A stretch of DNA of 63,603 nucleotides, taken from the NCBI GenBank assembly GCA_030148745.1, contig JASBSV010000132.1, positions 1 to 63,603 on the forward strand, in the 5' to 3' direction. The stretch comes from Paracoccaceae bacterium. Its GTDB lineage: Bacteria > Pseudomonadota > Alphaproteobacteria > Rhodobacterales > Rhodobacteraceae. Positions within the stretch are counted from its first letter, which is position 1, and each line of letters begins with the position of its first letter. The position numbers and the translations under genes are program-made. Shown piece by piece: positions 54,294 to 62,178 of this stretch. Under the pieces are notes generated by a model that was not told where the DNA came from, ran no database searches, and saw nothing but the letters and a program-made list of their open reading frames with translations.

Positions 54294-55756
54294 AACAGGT
54301 CGCGGCGATCATTGGTGGCGGGGTTATCGGCGGCGGCTGGGCGGCGCGGTTTTTGCTGATGGGCTGGGATGTACGGCTGTTTGATCCTGATCCTGAGGCC
54401 GCGCGCAAGATGGGTGAGGTTCTGGACAATGCCCGCCGTTCGATGCCGGGGCTTTTCGATGTAGCCCTGCCGCCGGAAGGCGTGCTGAGCTTTCACGAGA
54501 CGCTGGCCGAGGCCATTGATGGTGCGGCCTGGGTGCAGGAAAGTGTGCCGGAGCGGCTGGATATCAAGCGCAGGACCTATGCCGAAGTGCAGAAGCATAT
54601 CGACCCCGAGGCGGTGATCGGTTCCTCTACCTCGGGCTTCAAACCGTCGGAGCTGCAGGAGGGGGCAAAAGACCCTACTCAGATCGTGGTCGCGCACCCG
54701 TTCAACCCGGTCTATCTGTTGCCCCTCGTTGAACTGGTGCCGGGGGATAATTACGATCCGCGCGCCGTCGCCTGGGCCAAGACGGTGCTAACCGGGATCG
54801 GCTGTTACCCGCTTCATCTCAAAAAGGAAATCGACGCCCATGTGGCGGATCGTTTTCTTGAAGCGGTCTGGCGCGAGGCGCTGTGGCTGGTGCGCGACGG
54901 CATTGCCAGCACCGAAGAGATCGACAATGCGATCCGCTATGGCTTTGGCATCAGATGGGCGCAGATGGGTCTCTTTGAAACCTACCGCGTCGCGGGCGGC
55001 GAGGCGGGGATGAAGCATTTCATCGCCCAGTTCGGCCCGGCCCTGAAATGGCCATGGACCAAGCTGATGGATGTGCCCGATCTGACCGATGAGTTGATCA
55101 ACCAGATAGCGGGCCAGTCGGATGCCCAGTCGGGCAGCTATTCCATTCGTGAGCTTGAGCGTATTCGCGACAATAATCTGGTGGCGATGATGCGCGCGCT
55201 CAAGGGACAGAACTGGGGCGCGGGGGCGCTGCTTAATGAGGCCGATAGCGCGCGCGATGCGCTGGCGCATAGCGCTGATGAGATTACCGATCCGGGCCAG
55301 CCGATCACCACCGTCAACCGCGCCGTGCCGCTGGATTGGACCGATTACAACGGGCATATGAATGAGGCGCGCTATCTTCAGGCCTTTGGCGATGCGACCG
55401 ACCGCTTCATGGAGCTGATCGGCTGTGACGCCGATTACATCGCCTCGGGCGGCAGCTATTTCACGGCCGAGACGCATATCCGCCATCTTGACGAGGTGCG
55501 CGCCGGCGCGCGGATTGCCGTGCGCACCCGCTGCCTGATGGGCGCGAGCAAAAAGATGCACCTCTGGCACGAGATGTATGAGGATGGGCGGCTGCTGGCC
55601 ACGGGCGAGCACATGCTGATCCACGTCAGTCTGGAAACCCGCAAACCGTCGCCGCCCGCGCCGCAGATCGAAGAGCGGCTTATGCGCTTCGCGCAGGCGC
55701 AGGCCGATTTGCCGATACCCCAAGGCGCAGGCCGCGCCGTGGGGCAGGGTCGGTGA
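54290..55756 (+). CDS. L-carnitine dehydrogenase / betainyl-CoA thioesterase fusion
   Basis: 488 residues in two parts. Residues 1 to about 315 are a 3-hydroxyacyl-CoA-dehydrogenase-type NAD-dependent enzyme: GGGVIGGGWAARFL at the N-terminus, QESVPERLDIKRRTY, VIGSSTSGFKPSEL and HPFNPVYLLPLVELV, the last two typical of L-carnitine dehydrogenase. Residues from about 335 are a hot-dog thioesterase domain with LDWTDYNGHMNEARYL. Together they would oxidise L-carnitine to 3-dehydrocarnitine and release glycine betaine from betainyl-CoA, flanking the BKACE step. The fusion is known in Rhizobiales. Confidence 0.9.
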   Translation: MKQVAAIIGGGVIGGGWAARFLLMGWDVRLFDPDPEAARKMGEVLDNARRSMPGLFDVALPPEGVLSFHETLAEAIDGAAWVQESVPERLDIKRRTYAEVQKHIDPEAVIGSSTSGFKPSELQEGAKDPTQIVVAHPFNPVYLLPLVELVPGDNYDPRAVAWAKTVLTGIGCYPLHLKKEIDAHVADRFLEAVWREALWLVRDGIASTEEIDNAIRYGFGIRWAQMGLFETYRVAGGEAGMKHFIAQFGPALKWPWTKLMDVPDLTDELINQIAGQSDAQSGSYSIRELERIRDNNLVAMMRALKGQNWGAGALLNEADSARDALAHSADEITDPGQPITTVNRAVPLDWTDYNGHMNEARYLQAFGDATDRFMELIGCDADYIASGGSYFTAETHIRHLDEVRAGARIAVRTRCLMGASKKMHLWHEMYEDGRLLATGEHMLIHVSLETRKPSPPAPQIEERLMRFAQAQADLPIPQGAGRAVGQGR

Positions 55757-56502
55757 GCGCGCGGGTTCTGATCACCGCCGGCGCGTCGGGTATCGGGCGC
55801 GCGATGGGTCAGGGCTTTGCCGCTGCGGGCTATGAGGTCTGGGTGACGGATGTGGATGCAGCCGCGCTTGCCGCGCTGCCCGCAGACTGGCATGCGCGTC
55901 ACGTCGATGCCACCGACGAAGGGGCGGTTGCAGACCTGATCGCCGAAATGGGTCCGCCCTGCGCGCTTTGCGCCAATGCCGGGATCGCGGGGCCCACGGC
56001 GATGGTCGAAGAGATCGCGCTGGACGATTGGCGCACCTGCGTCTCGGTGAACCTTGAGGGCGCGTTTCTGGCGGTAAAACATGCGGTTCCGGGTATGAAG
56101 CAGGCCGGGCAGGGGGCGATCATCCTGACCTCTTCGACCGCGGGCATTTATGGCTATCCCAACCGCGCGCCATATGCGGCGGCGAAATGGGCGGTGATCG
56201 GCCTGATGAAGACCCTTGCGATGGAGCTGGGCCCGCATGGTATCCGGGCCAATGCGATCTGCCCCGGCGCGGTCGAAGGTCCCCGGATGGAAGGGGTGCT
56301 GACGCGCGAGGCGGCGGCCAAGGGCATGACCCGCGATCAGGTATATGATGGCTATGCCAGCGGCACCTCGCTGCGCAGCTGGGTCGAGGCCGGGGATGTC
56401 GCCAATATGGCGGTGTTTCTGGCCTCGGACGGGGCGCGCAAAGTATCAGGTCAGGTTATCGCGGTTGACGGGCACACCGAAAACCCCGACCCCAAACCCT
56501 GA
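55753..56502 (+). CDS. Short-chain dehydrogenase/reductase of the carnitine operon
   Basis: 249 residues from a GTG overlapping the fusion gene by 4 bases. Classical SDR: NAD-binding TAGASGIGRAMG, NAG in CANAGIAG, catalytic Ser in LTSSTAGIYG and YAAAK (Tyr-x3-Lys). Adjacent to carnitine enzymes, it may oxidise D-carnitine to 3-dehydrocarnitine, an activity found in SDRs of some Rhizobiales loci, but this is inferred. It converges on the XRE regulator gene. Confidence 0.86.
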   Translation: MSARVLITAGASGIGRAMGQGFAAAGYEVWVTDVDAAALAALPADWHARHVDATDEGAVADLIAEMGPPCALCANAGIAGPTAMVEEIALDDWRTCVSVNLEGAFLAVKHAVPGMKQAGQGAIILTSSTAGIYGYPNRAPYAAAKWAVIGLMKTLAMELGPHGIRANAICPGAVEGPRMEGVLTREAAAKGMTRDQVYDGYASGTSLRSWVEAGDVANMAVFLASDGARKVSGQVIAVDGHTENPDPKP

Positions 56503-56514
56503 ACTGCGCCGCCG

Positions 56515-57375
56515 CTAGCGGATTGCCTTGCGCAGGCTGGTCAGATGCCCGGGCAGGGCATTGTCGGGCACATCGGCCTCGCGGACCAGCAGGTTGAAAT
56601 GCCGGGTCAGGGCCTGCACCCTTTCGACATCGCGAAAGGCCAGATAATTGCGCCCCAGATAGATCACCGCCAGAAGCGGGCCGAAAATCGTGATCGGCGC
56701 GGAATACAGCCGCCGGGCGTCAAACAGGGTGATACGCACCGCCGGATAAAGCTGCCGGTGCAGCTCGAGCATCCGGTCGATCTGCTGCACCCGCAGCGCC
56801 GCCGACAGCCCCCGGTAATAGCCCTCGGCGCGCGCGAAAGAGGCGATCTCGTGAAGCGGGATGGCAATCTCGAAATCCGATTGCGCCTGCCGCATCCAGT
56901 TCAGCCGGTCCTGACTTGCGCCGATCGCCTGTTCGGTCGTGCGGCCCAGTTCGGGCGTATATTCCCAGCGCAGCATCGCGTCGGTCTTAAGCATATCGGG
57001 CAGGCCCGCCGGCACATGGCGGATCTTGTAGCCGGCCGCTTCTTGGTGCCATGCGAATATCTGTTCATCGACCAGCGCGCGGGGCGCTTCGGTAATTGTC
57101 ATGGCCGAGGCCATCAGATCGGCGGCCTGTTCCTGAAGCGCGGTAAGCCCCAGCAGCCAATCGGCCGAAACCCCCAGCGCCGCCGCGCATTCGCCCACGA
57201 TCTGAGCGTTCGGCAACCGCGCGGTTTGCGATCCCAGAAGCTGTGAGACGGTCGAGCGATCGACACCGATCCGCCGGGCCAGGGCGCTCTGGCTCATCGC
57301 CGATTGCTCCATCGCTTTGGCCAGCCGTTCCCGAAAAAGCTGTGATCGGTCACGTTTGTCGATTTTTATCATCAA
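56515..57375 (-). CDS. XRE-family transcriptional regulator with C-terminal sensing domain
   Basis: 286 residues. An N-terminal Cro/C1-type helix-turn-helix (about 12-68; MSQSALARRIGVDRSTVSQL) is followed by a 210-residue domain with no recognised motif, containing LFDARRLYSAPITIFGPLLAVIYLGRNYLAF, of which the pieces LFDARRLYSAPITIFG and AVIYLGRNYLAF suggest a soluble alpha/beta fold. It is divergent from the desaturase-like gene across 111 bases and next to the carnitine operon, and may regulate either. Confidence 0.85.
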   Translation of the reverse strand: MMIKIDKRDRSQLFRERLAKAMEQSAMSQSALARRIGVDRSTVSQLLGSQTARLPNAQIVGECAAALGVSADWLLGLTALQEQAADLMASAMTITEAPRALVDEQIFAWHQEAAGYKIRHVPAGLPDMLKTDAMLRWEYTPELGRTTEQAIGASQDRLNWMRQAQSDFEIAIPLHEIASFARAEGYYRGLSAALRVQQIDRMLELHRQLYPAVRITLFDARRLYSAPITIFGPLLAVIYLGRNYLAFRDVERVQALTRHFNLLVREADVPDNALPGHLTSLRKAIR

Positions 57376-57486
57376 AACGTAAAATCCAAAACAATTGTGA
57401 TATTATGTTTCGTATCTTCGGAATTTTCCACCGCCGAGGCAAGTGCTACCTCCTTTTGTAATGTTTTCGTGACGTTGGAGGGAAGG

Positions 57487-58389
57487 GTGCACAATAAGGG
57501 CACCAGGGGGGCCGAATGGCCAACCCTTGGTTTGATCGTGGCCTGTTATCTGGTCTGGGCGCTGGGTACGACCTGGATTGCCGGTCAGGCGCCGGTAGTG
57601 GGGGTTGTGGTGACCGCTTTGGCCATCGCGTTGTTTTCATCGCTCCAGCACGAGGTTATTCACGGCCACCCCTTCGCGAACCGCCGGGCCAATCATGCGC
57701 TGGTCTTCCCGGCGCTGGCGCTTGCAATTCCCTATCTGCGGTTCCGCGATACCCATATCGCCCATCACCGGGATGAGCTTCTGACCGATCCCTATGACGA
57801 TCCCGAGACCAATTATCTGGATGCCGCCATCTGGTCGCGGCTGCCGCGCGTTCTGCGGGCGGCCTTGTCGTTCAACAACACGCTTCTGGGCCGGGTGCTG
57901 ATCGGCACGGCGGTGTCGCAGGTGGCATTCATGCATAGCGACTGGCGGGCGATCCGGGCGGGTGATCGGGGGGTTCTGGCCGGCTGGCTGTGGCATCTGC
58001 CAGCGGTGGCGCTGGTTGTCTTGTGGCTGGCCGCTCTGGGGCAGATAACATTCTGGCAATATCTGCTGGCCGCATATATCGGTCTTTCACTGATCAAGAT
58101 CCGCACATTTCTTGAACATCAGGCCCATCAGAACGCACAGGGGCGCACGGTGATCATAGAAGATCGCGGCCCGCTTGCGTTTCTGTTTCTCAACAACAAC
58201 CTGCACGCGGTTCATCATCTGCATCCGGCGGTGCCATGGTACCGGCTTCCGGCGCTTTACCGCAACGGACGCGCCGAGTATCTGCGCCGCAATGGCGGCT
58301 ATCTTTACCGCTCTTACGCGCAGGTCTTTGCCAGCTATCTGTGGCGCCGCAAGGACCCGGTGCCGCACCCGCTGTGGAGCCGCGACTGA
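57487..58389 (+). CDS. Fatty acid desaturase family membrane protein
   Basis: 300 residues from the GTG at 57487, which has GGAGG five bases upstream; a GTG at 57469 is in frame. Four or five membrane segments. Histidine boxes HEVIHGHP, HIAHHRDE and HAVHHLHP match the di-iron membrane desaturase/hydroxylase family. The substrate could be an acyl lipid, or a carotenoid or sterol-like lipid. A role in modifying acyl chains linked to carnitine is speculative. It is divergent from the XRE regulator. Confidence 0.85.
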   Translation: MHNKGTRGAEWPTLGLIVACYLVWALGTTWIAGQAPVVGVVVTALAIALFSSLQHEVIHGHPFANRRANHALVFPALALAIPYLRFRDTHIAHHRDELLTDPYDDPETNYLDAAIWSRLPRVLRAALSFNNTLLGRVLIGTAVSQVAFMHSDWRAIRAGDRGVLAGWLWHLPAVALVVLWLAALGQITFWQYLLAAYIGLSLIKIRTFLEHQAHQNAQGRTVIIEDRGPLAFLFLNNNLHAVHHLHPAVPWYRLPALYRNGRAEYLRRNGGYLYRSYAQVFASYLWRRKDPVPHPLWSRD

Positions 58390-58432
58390 TTGCTGACTTG
58401 CCAGCGCGGTAAACCGCGTGGCAAGCGGTGGC

Positions 58433-59335
58433 ATGGAAGCCTGGATCGTCCTGACCTTTGCCGCGGCGCTGTTCCAGACGGCGCGCTTTATGTTGCAAAA
58501 GCAGCTGGCGGCGAGCCGGCTGAGCGCGACCGGCGCCACCTTTGCACGTTTCGTCTATTCGGCGCCGCTGATCGCCTTTGGCATTACCGGCTATATCTGG
58601 CTCAGTGGTCAGGCGGTACCGGCGATGCCGCCGGCCTTCTGGGGCTATGCGGCGATGGGCGGCATCGCCCAGATTTTGGCCACAGTGGCGGTGGTGGCGC
58701 TTTTCGCGCGGCGCAACTTTGCCGTGGGGATCACCCTTAAGAAGACCGAGGTGATGCAGACCGTGCTGGTCGGTTTTGTCCTGTTGGGCGAAGGGGTCAC
58801 CTTGCTGGCTTTGGCGGCGCTGACGGTTGGGATGATCGGCGTGCTGCTGTTGGGCGATCCGCCCTCTGGTACGGGGGGCTGGCGGGCGCGGGCTTTCACT
58901 CCGGCAACGTTGCTTGGGCTTGGCTCGGGGATGTTTTTTGCCTTTGCCGGGGTCGGCTACCGCGCCGCATCGCTTTCGCTTGAAGGGGGTGATGTAGCCC
59001 TGCGCGCGGGGCTGACCCTTGCCGTGGTTACAAGCGGGCAGGCGATCGGCCTGTGGATCTGGTTGAGGCTGCGCAGCCCCGGCCAGATCACCCGCACTTT
59101 CCAAAGCTGGCGCCAGAGCGCATGGGTGGGGCTGACATCGCTGGCCGGCAGCTATTGCTGGTTTGCGGCCTTTACCCTGCAAACGGCCGCATATGTCTAT
59201 GCCGTGGGTCAGGTCGAGGTGATCTTTGGCTTTCTGGCCGGTCTGCTGTTCTTTCGTGAAACCGCCACGGGTCGCGAGCTGGCCGGTATCATCCTGCTGA
59301 CCGGCAGCATTCTGGGCCTTATTCTGCTTGTCTGA
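58433..59335 (+). CDS. EamA/DMT-family transporter
   Basis: 300 residues from the ATG at 58433 (a GTG at 58418 is also possible). Ten predicted membrane segments in two repeats of five; EamA features such as KKTEVMQTVLVGFVLLGE and YVYAVGQVEVIFGFLAGLLF. Probable exporter or importer of small metabolites such as amino acids. The stop overlaps the stop of the convergent Nudix gene by 17 bases. Confidence 0.87.
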   Translation: MEAWIVLTFAAALFQTARFMLQKQLAASRLSATGATFARFVYSAPLIAFGITGYIWLSGQAVPAMPPAFWGYAAMGGIAQILATVAVVALFARRNFAVGITLKKTEVMQTVLVGFVLLGEGVTLLALAALTVGMIGVLLLGDPPSGTGGWRARAFTPATLLGLGSGMFFAFAGVGYRAASLSLEGGDVALRAGLTLAVVTSGQAIGLWIWLRLRSPGQITRTFQSWRQSAWVGLTSLAGSYCWFAAFTLQTAAYVYAVGQVEVIFGFLAGLLFFRETATGRELAGIILLTGSILGLILLV

Positions 59336-60020
59336 CCGCGCGGCCTTTCAGATGCTCAAAAAGGCTCTGCTCGTCGGTATTGTTGAAAAACGGCACCTGC
59401 GCGGGGGGCTGGCCGGTTTCGATCTGCCCTGCAACCTCGGCCAGAACGACCTCGGTGATAAAGGGAAGGTCAAAGCCGCGCGCCTGATCCAGAGGGACCC
59501 ATTGCAGATAGGACAACTCATCCGAGGCGGCTGAAAAATCGTCCAGATCGCCATCGATCATCGCGGCATCCACCATGAAGAACCGGGCATCGAAACGGCG
59601 CGGGCGCCCCGGCGGAGTGATCGCGCGAAAGACAAAGCTGAACCCGCGCGCCGAAGGAAGAAGCCCCCTGCGCCCGAAATCGCGCCAATCCCAGGGGATC
59701 GGTTCCGGCCATGCCCCGGCGGCGCCCAGCATCAGGCCGGTTTCCTCCCACAGCTCGCGAATGGCTGTGGCCGGCAGCGCCGCCGCCCGCGCCGGATCGG
59801 CCGCATCGGTCAGCCGGTCATGGCAGGTGTCATTCAACCCTTCGGCCAGCGGGATATCAAGATCGCCCTCATCCAGCGCCCCGCCGGGGAAGACGAATTT
59901 ATTCGGCATGAAGGCCGCCGCCGCGCCGCGCTGTCCCATCAGGATCCGGGGTGTGCTGGCGCCGTCGCGGCGCAGCACGATCAGGGTGGCGGCGTCGCGG
60001 ATTGGCACATTTTTGGTCAT
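59319..60020 (-). CDS. Nudix hydrolase (NUDT19-like)
   Basis: 233 residues. The Nudix box is present as GGALDEGD followed, after a long insertion of about 40 residues, by AIRELWEETGL, the arrangement of NUDT19/NUDT7-related CoA or nucleotide pyrophosphatases. RFDARFFMVDA and YLQWVPLDQA are also typical. It likely hydrolyses a nucleoside-diphosphate-linked compound, possibly CoA or acyl-CoA. It is 30 bases after the DUF983 gene on the same strand. Confidence 0.87.
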   Translation of the reverse strand: MTKNVPIRDAATLIVLRRDGASTPRILMGQRGAAAAFMPNKFVFPGGALDEGDLDIPLAEGLNDTCHDRLTDAADPARAAALPATAIRELWEETGLMLGAAGAWPEPIPWDWRDFGRRGLLPSARGFSFVFRAITPPGRPRRFDARFFMVDAAMIDGDLDDFSAASDELSYLQWVPLDQARGFDLPFITEVVLAEVAGQIETGQPPAQVPFFNNTDEQSLFEHLKGRAVRQAE

Positions 60021-60050
60021 CTCTGGCAGCCCCCTTGCAACGAAACGGCG

Positions 60051-60470
60051 TTACCGGGGCTGGTCGACCTCTCCGAACCCATGCATGCGCTTGGCCCATT
60101 GGGTGGCGACGATCAGCCCCTTCAGTCGGGGCAGAAGGTAAAGCGACAAAGTGACCGAGCCAATCGCAAAGATCGCAAAAAGCGTCAGCGGCTGAGGCCG
60201 GAAGGTGGTGAATACGATCAGCAGGGTCGGGGCGATGATATGGCCGACGATGAGGATCGTCAGATAGGCTGGCCCGTCGTCGGCGCGGTGATGGTGCAAA
60301 TCCTCACCGCAGGCCGGGCAGGCCGCGCGCACTTTCAGATACCCCTCAAGCAGCGCGCCTTCACCGCAGCTGGGGCAACGGCGGCGCCAGCCCCGCAAGA
60401 GCGAGCGGCGCATGGGCCGATCTTCGGGTCCGGCCCCGGTTACAGGGCCGTTCTGAGTGATATCTGTCAT
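60051..60470 (-). CDS. DUF983 family membrane protein
   Basis: 139 residues. An N-terminal zinc-ribbon-like CPSCGEGALLEGYLKV...CPACGEDL is followed by DDGPAYLTILIVGHIIAP and two membrane segments, as in DUF983, found near cytochrome oxidase and Nudix genes in alphaproteobacteria. The function is unknown. The 266-base region upstream to the ECF sigma gene holds a candidate ECF promoter and otherwise nothing recognised. Confidence 0.88.
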   Translation of the reverse strand: MTDITQNGPVTGAGPEDRPMRRSLLRGWRRRCPSCGEGALLEGYLKVRAACPACGEDLHHHRADDGPAYLTILIVGHIIAPTLLIVFTTFRPQPLTLFAIFAIGSVTLSLYLLPRLKGLIVATQWAKRMHGFGEVDQPR

Positions 60471-60578
60471 GATGTCTGCCTTGATGATGCGGCCAATCTA
60501 ATCCTTTTCTAAGAATAATACAGGGGCGAGCTGTCGGTTGCGGCGGCATGTCGCAAAGATTTTTCAACTTTACGCGAC

Positions 60579-60611
60579 GGAAACTTCCCCGGGCCGCGTT
60601 TGATGGTCTGA
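60579..60611 (+). promoter_or_regulatory. Candidate ECF-type autopromoter
   Basis: GGAAACTT (60579-60586) resembles the GGAACTT -35 element of ECF sigma factors and GGTCTGA (60605-60611) a GTC-type -10 element, about 18 bases apart. It lies about 125 bases before the predicted sigma gene start, as expected for an autoregulated ECF operon. Confidence 0.35.
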
Positions 60612-60736
60612 GTGATATTTCAAGCGTCGCCACAGGGGCGGCGCAGATGGATCAAAGGGCAGGCCGGCACCGCTACCTCCACCCGGCGTTGAGGTGGATT
60701 GCGGAGCGGCTTGGATCGGGTTACCCCCAGCGGGTG

Positions 60737-61321
60737 ATGGACAAGCCTTTTGATGCCATGGATGAGGTTGAGGATGACGCTTTGTTGGTGCTTTTCGCCA
60801 ATGGGGACTTCGAGGCCGCGCGTGAACTGACCCGGCGGTTGACGCCGCGGGTTCTGGCACAGGCGTTTCGTCTTTTGGGCGATCACGCCGAGGCCGAGGA
60901 TGTCGCACAGGAGGCGCTGATGCGCCTCTGGAAGATCGCCCCCGACTGGCGTCAGGGCGAGGCAAAGGTTTCAACATGGCTTTACCGGGTTGTCGGAAAC
61001 CTTTGCACCGACCGTTTGCGCAAAGCCAGAGGCGTGGGGCTTGAGAGTATTCCCGAACCTGAAGACGGGCAGCCCGGCCCGGCCGGCGCCATGCTTGACC
61101 GCGCGCGTGCCTCGGCCTTGCAGGCGGCGCTGCAAAACCTTCCCGACCGACAGCGTCAGGCGGTGGTCCTGCGCCATATCGAAGGGCTGACCAACCCGGA
61201 AATTGCCGAGGTTATGATGATAAGTGTTGAAGCGGTCGAAAGTCTGACCGCTCGCGGAAAACGGGCGTTGATCCGGGAATTGGACGGGCGCCGCGAAGAA
61301 CTGGGGTATTATGATGAGTGA
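60737..61321 (+). CDS. ECF-family RNA polymerase sigma factor
   Basis: 194 residues from the ATG at 60737. Sigma region 2 (about 10-80; LAQAFRLLGDHAEAEDVAQE, LMRLWKIAPDW) and region 4 (about 120-180; NLPDRQRQAVVLRHIEGLTN, ISVEAVESLTARGKRAL) are present and no region 3. The start is uncertain; ATG codons at 60647 and 60758 are in frame, none with a good binding site. The next two genes encode a small membrane protein and a periplasmic sensor-like protein, so this resembles a CnrH-type metal or stress-responsive sigma. The stop overlaps the next gene by 11 bases. Confidence 0.88.
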   Translation: MDKPFDAMDEVEDDALLVLFANGDFEAARELTRRLTPRVLAQAFRLLGDHAEAEDVAQEALMRLWKIAPDWRQGEAKVSTWLYRVVGNLCTDRLRKARGVGLESIPEPEDGQPGPAGAMLDRARASALQAALQNLPDRQRQAVVLRHIEGLTNPEIAEVMMISVEAVESLTARGKRALIRELDGRREELGYYDE

Positions 61322-61682
61322 CCAAATCCGTGACGATGATTTTCTGAAAGGTTTTTTTGCCGCCGCGCGCGCCGAAAACCCTGCGCCCGATGCCGCCCTG
61401 ATGGGCCGTGTTCTGGCCGATGCCAAAAGGGTGCAGGCAGGGTTTGGCCCGGCCCGCGTCCCGCCGCCCGCGCCACAGGGGGCGATCGGCTGTCTGATCC
61501 GCGCTGTGGGCGGCTGGCCGGTGCTTGCCGGAATGACCGCCGCTGCCGCGACCGGGATCTGGATCGGACTGTCCGCGCCGCAATCGCTGGACAGGTTGCT
61601 GGCGCGTGATCTTGCCGGGCAGGGCGCGCCGCATTTTGTCGATCTGATGCCGTCGTTCAATCCATTCAGCATCGAGGGCTAA
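61311..61682 (+). CDS. Small membrane protein, probable anti-sigma factor
   Basis: 123 residues, start overlapping the sigma gene by 11 bases; a second ATG follows directly. A soluble N-terminal part of about 70 residues (DDDFLKGFFAAARAENPAPD) precedes one membrane segment (WPVLAGMTAAAATGIWIGLS) and a short periplasmic tail. No zinc-binding anti-sigma motif is visible. Genetic position and topology fit a CnrY-like anti-sigma, but sequence alone does not prove it. Confidence 0.75.
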   Translation: MMSDQIRDDDFLKGFFAAARAENPAPDAALMGRVLADAKRVQAGFGPARVPPPAPQGAIGCLIRAVGGWPVLAGMTAAAATGIWIGLSAPQSLDRLLARDLAGQGAPHFVDLMPSFNPFSIEG

Positions 61683-61685
61683 GCC

Positions 61686-62168
61686 ATGCCGGAGACTTCT
61701 GCCCAGCCATCCAAGCCGATCCGCATCGCCCTGGCGGTGTCGGTGGCGCTGAACCTTCTGGTCATCGGCGCTTTGGGCGGTGCCTATATGGCCGAGGATG
61801 ACGATGACGACATCGTCGCGCAGCACCCGCCGCCGCCGGGTGAGGCCGGTGCCTTTGGCGTCTTTTCGCGCGCCATGCTGCCCGAGGATCGCCGCGCCAT
61901 ACATGACGCGCTGCGCGCCCGCCGCGACGAGTTTCGCGCAGGCCGGCGCGCCGAACGGCAGGAGATCATCGCGGTGATCGATGCCCTGCGTGGCAGGCCC
62001 TTTGATCCTGCCACCCTGACCAATGTGTTCGAAGCCCAGAAAGCGCGCGCGGCCGAGCGGGTTTCGATGGGCCAGAAAGCGCTGATCGACCGGATCTCGG
62101 CGATGAGCGAGGCCGAGCGGCAGGAGTATGCCGACCGTCTGGAAGAGATCATCGACAACCGCTGGTAA
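61686..62168 (+). CDS. Membrane-anchored periplasmic heavy-metal-sensor-like protein (CnrX/Spy-like)
   Basis: 160 residues. One N-terminal membrane anchor (about 11-34), then an acidic AEDDDDDI stretch, then a long helical periplasmic domain with FSRAMLPEDRRAIHDALRAR, ERQEIIAVIDALRGRPFD and the C-terminal EAERQEYADRLEEI. This matches the CnrX/heavy-metal-resistance (Spy/CpxP-related) family. The Asp run could bind divalent metal. It should sense periplasmic metal or misfolded protein and relieve the anti-sigma. It lies 3 bases after that gene. Confidence 0.8.
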   Translation: MPETSAQPSKPIRIALAVSVALNLLVIGALGGAYMAEDDDDDIVAQHPPPPGEAGAFGVFSRAMLPEDRRAIHDALRARRDEFRAGRRAERQEIIAVIDALRGRPFDPATLTNVFEAQKARAAERVSMGQKALIDRISAMSEAERQEYADRLEEIIDNRW

Positions 62169-62178
62169 CGGCCTGCCG

